DNA from: Phenylobacterium sp.
Lineage (GTDB): Bacteria > Pseudomonadota > Alphaproteobacteria > Caulobacterales > Caulobacteraceae
Direction: 5' to 3'
DNA length: 64,000 bases
Assembly (NCBI RefSeq): GCF_030697925.1
Contig: NZ_JAUYOJ010000080.1
Location: 62,001-126,000 of the forward strand
Part shown: piece after piece, positions 16,333-23,355 of the stretch
Layout: every line of letters begins with the position of its first letter
Numbering within the stretch: the first letter of the stretch is position 1
Position numbers and translations under genes: made by a program
Notes under the pieces: generated by a model
What the model was told of the DNA's origin: nothing
Seen by the model: only the letters and a program-made list of their open reading frames with translations
Database searches by the model: none

Positions 16333-17736
16333 ATGACAGCGACGCCCGACGTTGAGGCACCCGACCCGCGCCGCCAGCTGCCGGCTGTCGGCGTGATCTG
16401 CGCCGATCCCGCGGCCCAGCCGCTGACCGCGCGTTTCGGCTCGGCCGCGGTGGTCGCCGCCCTGCGGACCGTGCTCGGCGAGGCCCGGGCCCAGCTCCGG
16501 GTCGATCCGCGCGCGGTCCCGACGATCGCCGATCTGCTCGCGAGCGGCGGGCGGATCCTGGAGGACGGCGCCCGCGAGACCCTGTTTCCGGTGATCAACG
16601 CCACCGGCGTCGTGATCCACACCAACCTCGGCCGGGCGCCGCTCGCGCCCGAAGCCCTCGCGGCGATGCAGGCGGTCGCGAGCTACAGCAATCTCGAGAT
16701 GAACCTGGAGACGGGCCGGCGGGCCTCGCGCAACGACCACGTCGACGCCCTCATCGCGGAGATTTCTGGCGCTGAGGCTGGCCTGGCGGTGAACAACTGC
16801 GCAGGCGCGGTCCTGTTGGCGCTCGCGGCAGTTGCGGAGGGGGCGCCTGTCATCGTCTCCCGCGGTGAGCTTGTGGAGATCGGCGGCGGGTTCCGGGTGC
16901 CCGATGTGGTGGCCCAAAGCGGCTCGCGACTGGTCGAGGTGGGCGCGACCAACCGAACCCACCTTCGCGACTATGAGCAGGCGGTGCGCGATCACCCGGA
17001 GGCGCGGGTCATCCTGCGCACCCACCCCAGCAACTTCCGCATGACCGGCTTCACCAGCGCGCCGGCCTTGGATGCGCTGGCCCACTTCGCTCACGCCCAT
17101 AGCCTGCTGCTGGTCGAGGACCTGGGAGGCGGCGCGCTTGTCGACCTCGGGCCCTATGGGATCGCCGACGAACCGATGGTGCAGGCCAGCCTGCGGGCGG
17201 GCGTCGACCTCGTGCTCTTCAGCGGCGACAAGCTGCTAGGCGGGCCGCAGGCCGGGATCGCCGCCGGCCGCCGCGACCTGGTCGACCGGCTGGGCCGCCA
17301 TCCCCTGGCCAGGGCGCTCCGGCTCGACAAGCTCTCGGTCGCGGCCCTGGCCGCAACGCTTCGCCTCTACCGCCCGCCTGCCAATCCGACGCAGCGCATT
17401 CCGGTCCTGCGGATGCTGACGGAGACGCTCTCCGCGATCGCGGCGCGCGCCGACGCCCTCCTGGCTCTGGTCGCCGATGTCCCTGCGCTGGACGTGGGCC
17501 TGCAGGATACGCAGGGCTACGCGGGCGGAGGCGCAATGCCCATGTTGGAGCTGCCGGGCCGGGCGCTGGCGCTGCGAAGCCACCGGTTCAGTCCGGACGA
17601 TCTCGCCCGTCGCCTGCGCACCGGCGCCACCCAGGTGCTGGGGCGCATCGAGCGCGACGTGGTCCTGCTGGAGTTGCGCACGGTCTCTGACGCCGAGATT
17701 GCGGTCCTGGCCGCCGCGATCGCCGAAGCGGCCTGA
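16333..17736 (+). CDS. selA: L-seryl-tRNA(Sec) selenium transferase SelA
   Basis: A 467-residue PLP enzyme that turns Ser-tRNA(Sec) into Sec-tRNA(Sec) with selenophosphate. It starts at ATG 16333 behind GAGGAG. Family features are the N-terminal FPVINATGVVIHTNLGRAPL block, NNCAGAVLLAL, ILRTHPSNFRMTGF, EDLGGG and the PLP lysine in VLFSGDKLLGGPQ (Lys300). Length is normal for bacterial SelA, which works as a large ring. It is transcribed away from selB. Selenophosphate must come from a SelD that is not encoded in this window. Confidence 0.95.
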   Translation: MTATPDVEAPDPRRQLPAVGVICADPAAQPLTARFGSAAVVAALRTVLGEARAQLRVDPRAVPTIADLLASGGRILEDGARETLFPVINATGVVIHTNLGRAPLAPEALAAMQAVASYSNLEMNLETGRRASRNDHVDALIAEISGAEAGLAVNNCAGAVLLALAAVAEGAPVIVSRGELVEIGGGFRVPDVVAQSGSRLVEVGATNRTHLRDYEQAVRDHPEARVILRTHPSNFRMTGFTSAPALDALAHFAHAHSLLLVEDLGGGALVDLGPYGIADEPMVQASLRAGVDLVLFSGDKLLGGPQAGIAAGRRDLVDRLGRHPLARALRLDKLSVAALAATLRLYRPPANPTQRIPVLRMLTETLSAIAARADALLALVADVPALDVGLQDTQGYAGGGAMPMLELPGRALALRSHRFSPDDLARRLRTGATQVLGRIERDVVLLELRTVSDAEIAVLAAAIAEAA

Positions 17737-17961
17737 AGGAACGCAATGCCAAGCGGGGGTCTGCTTCATTGGACCGATGCCTACGTCCGCTCAAGTGCGC
17801 GGCGAACGTCTGCTAACCGCCAAGCAGCCAATGGCTCCTCCTGGCGCTTTTCAGCCGGAGCAGCCTGCCTTGCCATTGGCAGCAGCCGACCTGGCCATCG
17901 GAGGGCCTGTTGGATTGCGGGAGCTCAGGCGGTGGGGTAACCGCAGTTTCCAGGAGGCGTC

Positions 17962-18489
17962 ATGAGACCGCTCAGCCATTGTTGGGGTGTTGGGTTGGCG
18001 CGCACCGGCAACACGTCACTTTGTGCGGCCCTCCGCCTTCTTGGATACGATCCGGTCGAACAGGATCCGGCCTTCGACGCGATGCGGGATCTCCACGCCG
18101 CGTGTGGCAACACGGTCGTGCTCCACTACAAGTATCTCGACTTCGTGTTTCCCGGTTCGAAGTTCGTCCTAACCACGAGACCAGTCGAGGACTGGCTCCG
18201 CTCGATGGAACGGTCGCATCTTCAAAACCCGCGCCCGATCACCGGGCAGCACGACCGCATCGCTCGGCGTATGGCGATCTATGAGACCGTTGGCTATGAC
18301 ATCGACGTGCTGACAGAGGCCTACTGCCGCCACCATGCCGAGGTGCGCCGATACTTCGGGAAGCGGCCAGGAGACCTCTTGGAGCTCGACATCGCCGGCG
18401 GAGAACACTGGGATCCCCTTTGCGCTCATCTCGGCGTCACAAAGCCAGCTCACAACTTTCCCAACCTCAACCGCGGCTTCGCCATCTAG
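17962..18489 (+). CDS. Sulfotransferase-family protein (short)
   Basis: A 175-residue protein with a good ribosome site (GGAGGC) before ATG 17962. The N-terminal GVGLARTGNTSLCAALRLLG matches the PAPS-binding loop of eukaryotic-type sulfotransferases, and KFVLTTRPVEDWLRSM matches their second nucleotide-binding block (the RxxxDWxxS region). It lacks part of the usual 220-300 residue fold but keeps both ends of the core. The substrate is unknown. It follows selA by 225 bases, and nothing links it to selenium use directly. It could modify a small molecule or surface glycan. Confidence 0.7.
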   Translation: MRPLSHCWGVGLARTGNTSLCAALRLLGYDPVEQDPAFDAMRDLHAACGNTVVLHYKYLDFVFPGSKFVLTTRPVEDWLRSMERSHLQNPRPITGQHDRIARRMAIYETVGYDIDVLTEAYCRHHAEVRRYFGKRPGDLLELDIAGGEHWDPLCAHLGVTKPAHNFPNLNRGFAI

Positions 18490-18792
18490 CTTCGCCATCC
18501 ATCGCCATGTTGGCCTCGCTCACTCGCAAACTTGGAAAGGGCAGGACTGAACGTCTGCTCACTGGCCTCACGCCAACGTCCGTTCATGGGGGGCGGGCCA
18601 ACTTCCGGTGTTGGCGCTGACCGGCCTAACCATGAACTGAAAACGCCTGCGATGTGAGCCATGGATTTCGGCTAAAGCTCGAACCGTCAGGATACGCGGC
18701 CGTGGAGTGCACGCCCAAGTGGCGAAAGCTCTGGAATAACGACACGCTCCACGCCTAAGCTGTCGCCTCTATAAATATCGTTGGGGGGCGAA
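18490..18792. other. Intergenic region with a short direct repeat
   Basis: About 300 bases with no gene. It contains TTCCGGTGTTGGCGC at 18603-18617, repeated exactly at 21386-21400 in the same island, inside a degenerate block of the kind scattered through this element. The 3' part should hold the promoter of the Ltp-repeat gene. Confidence 0.5.
18603..18617 (+). repeat. 15-bp direct repeat, copy 1 (copy 2 at 21386)
   Basis: TTCCGGTGTTGGCGC occurs here and at 21386-21400. Both copies lie in noncoding sequence. A diverged relative is visible near 20158 (AACTTCCGCTTGCTGG). They may be remnants of a dispersed repeat. Confidence 0.6.
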
Positions 18793-19383
18793 ATGACGGA
18801 AGCTGCGGCGACGATCGCGCCAAAGTCGGAACAGCGTAAGGTTGGGGCGGGGCTTGGCATCGGGATACTGCTCCTCCCCGTCGTCTTTTCATGGTTCCTG
18901 TTGAGGTCGGGCTACTCGGTGCTCGCCCGTGTGCTTGGCTTAGGGTGGCTGACGCTTTGGGCGCTCGTTGCAATCGGGAGCGGTCCGGGTGATCCGCAAA
19001 CCGTGACAAGCACGTCGAGCCAGGCAGCCACGTCTGTGGTCGCGATAGCTTCGCCTGAAGAAGCGTCGAGTTTGACGGGACCTCAGAGGAATGCCGTCAG
19101 GTCTGCGAAGCAGTATCTCAACATGACGGGCTTCTCGCGGGACGGCTTAATCCAGCAGCTCTCGTCGAGTGCTGGCGACGGCTACGACCCGGCCGACGCC
19201 AAGGCCGCGGTTGATAGCCTCGATGTTGACTGGAACGAAAATGCGGTGAGGTCTGCAAAGCAGTACCTGAGCATTTCGGGCTTCTCCTGCAATGGTCTCA
19301 TCGAGCAGTTGTCGTCAGACGCCGGCGACAAGTACACAGTGCAACAAGCAACCTATGGCGCGCGGCAGGCCGGAGCCTGTTAA
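18793..19383 (+). CDS. Membrane protein with two Ltp (superinfection-exclusion type) repeats
   Basis: A 196-residue protein; ATG 18793 follows a strong GGGGGG site, and an upstream TTG at 18781 is only part of that site. Two hydrophobic segments lie near residues 22-40 and 44-62. After a Ser/Thr-rich linker come two copies of a 45-residue repeat starting NAVRSAKQYL and containing GFSRDGLIQQL / GFSCNGLIEQL. This is the Ltp domain first known from a prophage lipoprotein that blocks DNA entry of other phages. There is no lipobox; the protein is held by membrane helices instead. A role in superinfection exclusion is inferred from the family. Confidence 0.75.
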   Translation: MTEAAATIAPKSEQRKVGAGLGIGILLLPVVFSWFLLRSGYSVLARVLGLGWLTLWALVAIGSGPGDPQTVTSTSSQAATSVVAIASPEEASSLTGPQRNAVRSAKQYLNMTGFSRDGLIQQLSSSAGDGYDPADAKAAVDSLDVDWNENAVRSAKQYLSISGFSCNGLIEQLSSDAGDKYTVQQATYGARQAGAC

Positions 19384-19735
19384 TTTTTCGGCGTTTGTTT
19401 TCGCTGAGTAAGCAGCTGCGAGTTGAGCTCCGGAATTGGGCGCTAGCGACAGGTTGCGGGCGCGTCAGCTATGCTACTGTCGCGCTCGGACTGCCGGGTG
19501 CCCACGGGGTGCCGAGCGCGCATTGCTTGGGTTGTTGGCGCGGATTGGTAGATGCCGCGGCGTTCAACCTCGCGTCTGCTCTCGGGGCCGAGGCAAAGTC
19601 TCCTCCTGGCGCTCAAGCGCCGCAGCTAGGCAAGCCAACTGCTATGTGCCGGCAAATGGTCGGCTGATCCGCCAGCTTGTCTCTGTTGGGTGGCCTTCGG
19701 CATAGTCCCGAAGCCGCAGCGAACGGAGTGCTAGA
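19384..19735. other. Intergenic region, nothing recognised
   Basis: About 350 bases between the Ltp-repeat gene and the small exported protein. Short frames are present but none has a good start with sensible composition. No hairpin with a T-run is seen. Confidence 0.5.
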
Positions 19736-20125
19736 ATGAGACGGATGTGCCTGGCCTTTGCGGCTGCATTGATACTGCCAGCCTTTGCCGAGGCCGCCGC
19801 CGCGCCACCGCGCGACGTCCAGTTCACGATGCCGCTAGAATTTATCGGCGAGTGGAACCAAACGCTCTCGGATTGCGGGACGGGTGGCAACGATAGCCGA
19901 TTGCGGGTCTCCGCTAACTCGGTGCGCTTTTACGAGAGCGGCGGGCCCATAAAGGCTGTGGTCCGCCGGGGTGCGTTCGAGATCATGTTCATCACTGAGC
20001 TTTCAGGCGAGGGCCAAAGTTGGCTGGCTGCGCATCGGCTGATTTTAAGCTCCGACGGCACCTACGTGACAGCCCCGTCCGATGCTGGCTCGGCCCTTGT
20101 CCGGTACCGCTGCCCGAGCCGCTGA
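19736..20125 (+). CDS. Small exported protein of unknown function
   Basis: A 129-residue protein with a clear signal peptide (MRRMCLAFAAALILPAFAEA, cleavage probably after AEA or AAA). The mature part is beta-rich: LEFIGEWNQTLSDCGTGG, RLRVSANSVRFYESGGPIKA, LILSSDGTYVTAPS. Cys residues near both ends could form a disulfide. The pattern resembles periplasmic lipocalin-like proteins with a 'GxW' entry, but I cannot name a family. It stands alone between the Ltp-repeat gene and the SIR2-like gene. Confidence 0.6.
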   Translation: MRRMCLAFAAALILPAFAEAAAAPPRDVQFTMPLEFIGEWNQTLSDCGTGGNDSRLRVSANSVRFYESGGPIKAVVRRGAFEIMFITELSGEGQSWLAAHRLILSSDGTYVTAPSDAGSALVRYRCPSR

Positions 20126-20340
20126 GGGGGCGTAGATCCTCGCTGGCGATACCGGGAACTTCCGCTTGCTGGCTGAAGGTCAGAATCCGTTCATGGCGCG
20201 ACGCTGACCGTTCGTTCGACAGAGATCATACAGGCCATCGTCGAAGCGACGTCGAGGCAGGGAACAATTCCGGAACATTTCCTTGCAAGGCCCATCAGCA
20301 AACGCCACCATATCTAGGTGTTTCGTCTGCAGGGTGGATC

Positions 20341-21378
20341 ATGGAGAGCGGCAAGGCTGCACTGTCGACCTATGCGGAGGCGTTGCTCCAATCCCGGTCG
20401 CAGAAGCGCCACTTGTTGCTGGGGAATGGCTTCAGCATCGGTGTCCATCGGGCGTTTGGTTATCCCAGCCTCCATGAGGCCGCGTTGGCGCGAGATCCGT
20501 CGCTTCGCCAGCTGTTCGCCACAGGCGATACGAACTTTGAAACCGCGCTCGAGCAGTGCGACGACCCCCGAGACGAGGCCCGTTTGCGTGAGGGGCTGAT
20601 CCGTGCGGTCGCGGCGGTGCATCCCGAGTACTCTCTGAGCCTCACTGAAGAGCAGTGCCTCAGCTGCCGTGACTTTCTTGAGCCGTTCGTCGGCCGTAAC
20701 CGTGTTCCGCTCGGGCTGCTCTTTACCAGCAACTACGACATGCTTTTGCACTGGGTGTTGTCACGGCAAGGCAAGAACCCCGGCACGAAGCAGCTTTCGC
20801 AGCTGAAGTGCTGGGACGGCTTTTCTGGTCCCGGTGAATTCAAATCCGATGGGGACGCGCAAGCCTATTATCTGCACGGCGCAGTCCACATCTACGACCG
20901 CCCGCAGGCGCGGTTGCCGGAGCGAACCTATACCCAGATGCTACGCTACGAATGGGGTCGGCCACTGACGAAGCAGGTGGACGCTGAGCTTAGGGCGGGC
21001 CGTACCCCGATCTTCATCGCGGAGGGCAGTTCCCAGAAGAAGAAAGCGCGACAGCGAGGCGAGTATCTCTCGAAGGCCAAGCGCAAGTTTAAGGGGGTCT
21101 GCAATGGAGGGCTGGACTCAGCGCTATTCACCTTTGGCCACAGCTTCGGAGCAAGCGACAACCACATCGCCGAGGAAATCGGGGTTGGCACGCTGAGAGA
21201 CGTGTTCATCGGCGTCTATTCTGACGGTGATCGCGCAAGAGCCGACGAGTTGGCCGATGTATGGGCTGTTACCCGCAGGGCAGCTGGCGGACCGCCCATT
21301 CGCGTGCACAGGTTTGAATCAAGCGAGTGTGCAGTGTGGGAACGCGCTCGTCAGATAGACGTCCGCTTCTCGGCCTAA
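20341..21378 (+). CDS. DUF4917 protein with SIR2-like NAD-binding fold
   Basis: A 345-residue protein. I place the start at ATG 20341 (MESGKAALST) after GGGTGGATC; a longer frame upstream is not protein-like. SIR2-type landmarks are present: LLLGNGFSIG (residues 25-34) for the dinucleotide loop, LFTSNYD with Asn131, and YLHG with His179. The C-terminus has LFTFGHSFGASDNHIAEEI, typical of DUF4917. SIR2-like proteins in defence islands often destroy NAD+ after infection. No partner gene of known SIR2 systems is adjacent, so it may act alone. Family call is good; NADase activity is inferred. Confidence 0.78.
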   Translation: MESGKAALSTYAEALLQSRSQKRHLLLGNGFSIGVHRAFGYPSLHEAALARDPSLRQLFATGDTNFETALEQCDDPRDEARLREGLIRAVAAVHPEYSLSLTEEQCLSCRDFLEPFVGRNRVPLGLLFTSNYDMLLHWVLSRQGKNPGTKQLSQLKCWDGFSGPGEFKSDGDAQAYYLHGAVHIYDRPQARLPERTYTQMLRYEWGRPLTKQVDAELRAGRTPIFIAEGSSQKKKARQRGEYLSKAKRKFKGVCNGGLDSALFTFGHSFGASDNHIAEEIGVGTLRDVFIGVYSDGDRARADELADVWAVTRRAAGGPPIRVHRFESSECAVWERARQIDVRFSA

Positions 21379-21439
21379 GACCAATTTCCGGTGTTGGCGC
21401 CTTCCAGACTTTGCCTTGGTGCGTTTGGCTAACAGTGTT

Positions 21440-21802
21440 TCAAATCAGAGCGTCAGCCGGCACGCCCCATTCGGCCCGGATTTGGCGCACCTGCTCCAGT
21501 GAGAGGGACCGCTTGCGCTTCAGCACCTCGGAAGCCCGTGGCGCTCCGATGACGGCGGCCAGGTCCGATTGGGTCTTGCCCTTGGTTTCCATAACTTGGA
21601 CGAGGGCGTCAGCGGGGTCCTGAGGGGAGATGGGGTAGTGGTCTTCCTCGTACTTGGCGAGCAGCAGGCCCAGCACCTCGAACCGGTAAGCCGCTTCGGT
21701 GTCCGGCTTGGGCTCATTGTCGAAATAGCCCTCGTACTCCCGCAGGGCCGCGTCGAAATCGGCCTCGCTGCGGAGCGGGCGCAGGGTGGTGTCCAAGCTC
21801 AT
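21440..21802 (-). CDS. higA: HigA-type antitoxin
   Basis: A 120-residue DNA-binding antitoxin starting at ATG 21802. The C-terminal half is a helix-turn-helix (TKGKTQSDLAAVIGAPRASEV, then RSLSLEQVRQI). The N-terminal part (MSLDTTLRPLRSEADFDAAL) is the toxin-binding region typical of HigA proteins that follow their toxin. It lies 25 bases downstream of higB and should bind the palindromes at 22141-22181 to repress the operon. Confidence 0.85.
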   Translation of the reverse strand: MSLDTTLRPLRSEADFDAALREYEGYFDNEPKPDTEAAYRFEVLGLLLAKYEEDHYPISPQDPADALVQVMETKGKTQSDLAAVIGAPRASEVLKRKRSLSLEQVRQIRAEWGVPADALI

Positions 21803-21827
21803 GCCGGCCTCCTCAAGGCTAGTGCCA

Positions 21828-22121
21828 TTAGATCGATGCTGCATCGATCCGATCGTATTCCGCATGGGTGCCGACGAACTTCACCAGCACCTGCTTGAAA
21901 GGGTAGGAGATGCGCGCCACGACCCGGTAGTTGTTCCCGCCGATGTCGAAGACCACCCGGTTGTCGGCCAGGAAGTCCGCCGAACCGAAGGTCTGCTTCA
22001 CGTCGTGAGGCGTGCCCCACTCAGCGGCGCGCGCCAGTTTGTACCAGGTCGTGAGCGGTCCCTTGGCGTTGGGGTGCCGTGTCCAGAAGGCCTGGAGAGT
22101 CCTCAGCGCCACCACATTCAT
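21828..22121 (-). CDS. higB: HigB-type mRNA interferase toxin
   Basis: A 97-residue RelE-superfamily toxin starting at ATG 22121. The HigB pattern is visible: LQAFWTRHPNAKGPLTTWYK, the 'DVKQTFGSADFL' segment, and FDIGGNNYRVVARISY followed by FVKFVGTHAEYDRI at the end. It cuts mRNA on ribosomes unless held by HigA. Toxin-first order is normal for higBA. The pair may stabilise the island, being next to its integrase. Confidence 0.88.
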   Translation of the reverse strand: MNVVALRTLQAFWTRHPNAKGPLTTWYKLARAAEWGTPHDVKQTFGSADFLADNRVVFDIGGNNYRVVARISYPFKQVLVKFVGTHAEYDRIDAASI

Positions 22122-22140
22122 GCGAGGTGATCTCTAGCAG

Positions 22141-22181
22141 TTCCCAATTTGGGAAGCAAGCGGAAGTTCTCAATTTGGGAA
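22141..22181 (-). promoter_or_regulatory. Paired palindromic operators of higBA
   Basis: TTCCCAATTTGGGAA (22141-22155) and TTCTCAATTTGGGAA (22167-22181) are near-perfect palindromes spaced 26 bases apart, directly upstream of higB. Two copies about 2.5 helix turns apart fit cooperative binding by a dimeric HigA, alone or with HigB. Confidence 0.75.
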
Positions 22182-22195
22182 ATCATCGCCTGCCG

Positions 22196-23257
22196 CTACG
22201 CCGCGCGGTTCGCGGCGATGTCGTGGAGCGCTTCGGGCCGCAGGTGGGTGTAGCGGCGGAGCATCTTCCAGTCCTTGTGTCCGGTCACCAGCGCCACCTG
22301 ATGGATCGCGAACCCTGCTTCGAACAGCCGGCTCGTGCCCTCATGACGAAGGTCGTGGAAGTGAAGATTGTTGATCTCCAGTTCCTGGCAGGTCTGCGTG
22401 AATCTCGTGCTGATGGACTTGTGGTTGAACGGGAAAATCCGGTCGTCGTCATTGGCGCGGATCGCCCGCTGTTCCTCGATCAGTGCAGAGGCGTCGTAGC
22501 CCGAGACCGAGAGGAGGGGGATGCGCTGGTCGTTGCCCTTCTTGAGGCGCGGGTCCTTGCGGTCGCGGATCGTCAGCATCTTGGTGCGCTCGTTGAGGTC
22601 GCTCCAGGTGACGCGGCAGATTTCCTCCTGGCGCATGGCCGTGGCGATGGCGAACTTGATGATCCGCCCCATCGGGATGAGCTGGCGATCATTGCCGTCG
22701 AAGTGCGCGACGAGCTGGGCGATCTCCTCGTCGGTGGGCCGGCGGTCGCGTTCGTTGCTCTTCCCGATCAGGCCCAGGCGCTTGAGCGCGATCCGCGCCA
22801 GGTCGATGGGCTCGACCTTCACCTGCAGGCCGTGGACGGCCGCGGCATGAGAGACGACCAGTCGGATCGCCCCGATGTCCATGCTCACGGTCACCGGCCC
22901 GGCGCCGGCCGCTGCGCGGGCGCGGCCGAAGTTCACCAGCCGCTCACGGTCGACCTCGACCAGCTTCAGCTTGCCAAGCTCGCGCTTGAGCATTTGCAGG
23001 GTCGCATCCTTGGAGCGGCCGGGGGCCTTGCCGACCGACTTCATGTCCTCGACGTGGAGGTCGATCAGTTCGCCGAGTGTCGTCACGCGGGCGATGCGGC
23101 TCGTCAGCGGAGTTTCGCCCCGGTCGATCTGGCGCTCGGTGTCGACCGCCCAATTCCGGGCGTCCTCGTGGCGCACGAAGGTTTCGCTCACGGCGCGGCC
23201 CTTGCGGCGAACCTGGACGCGCCAGTGGCCGGATTTCTGTTTGCGGATGGAGGCCAT
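22196..23257 (-). CDS. Tyrosine recombinase integrase of the dusA island
   Basis: A 353-residue integrase; the start is ATG 23257 (MASIRKQKSGHWRV), an upstream extension being unlikely. It has an N-terminal arm-binding domain (HWRVQVRRKGRAVSETF), a SAM-like core-binding domain, and the catalytic domain with Arg209 (ATAMRQEEICRV), His301-xx-Arg304 (HDLRHEGTSRL), His327 (GHKDW) and Tyr336 (RRYTHLR). All active-site residues are present, so it should be functional. It lies 150 bases from the right attachment core and is oriented away from dusA. No excisionase gene is recognised nearby. Confidence 0.92.
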   Translation of the reverse strand: MASIRKQKSGHWRVQVRRKGRAVSETFVRHEDARNWAVDTERQIDRGETPLTSRIARVTTLGELIDLHVEDMKSVGKAPGRSKDATLQMLKRELGKLKLVEVDRERLVNFGRARAAAGAGPVTVSMDIGAIRLVVSHAAAVHGLQVKVEPIDLARIALKRLGLIGKSNERDRRPTDEEIAQLVAHFDGNDRQLIPMGRIIKFAIATAMRQEEICRVTWSDLNERTKMLTIRDRKDPRLKKGNDQRIPLLSVSGYDASALIEEQRAIRANDDDRIFPFNHKSISTRFTQTCQELEINNLHFHDLRHEGTSRLFEAGFAIHQVALVTGHKDWKMLRRYTHLRPEALHDIAANRAA

Positions 23258-23355
23258 TTCGGGTGCAAATCCGGTGCAGTGGGTTGGCGAAAGGGGGCGA
23301 ATTCCGTCGAAAAATAGCGTAGAACCGCGCACCCGAAAGTCCGACTAACCTGCTG

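Noticed and set aside
20020-20340. N-terminal extension of the DUF4917 gene to 20020
   Set aside because: The added 107 residues are Arg-rich and overlap the preceding exported-protein gene; homologous sequence begins at the ATG at 20341.
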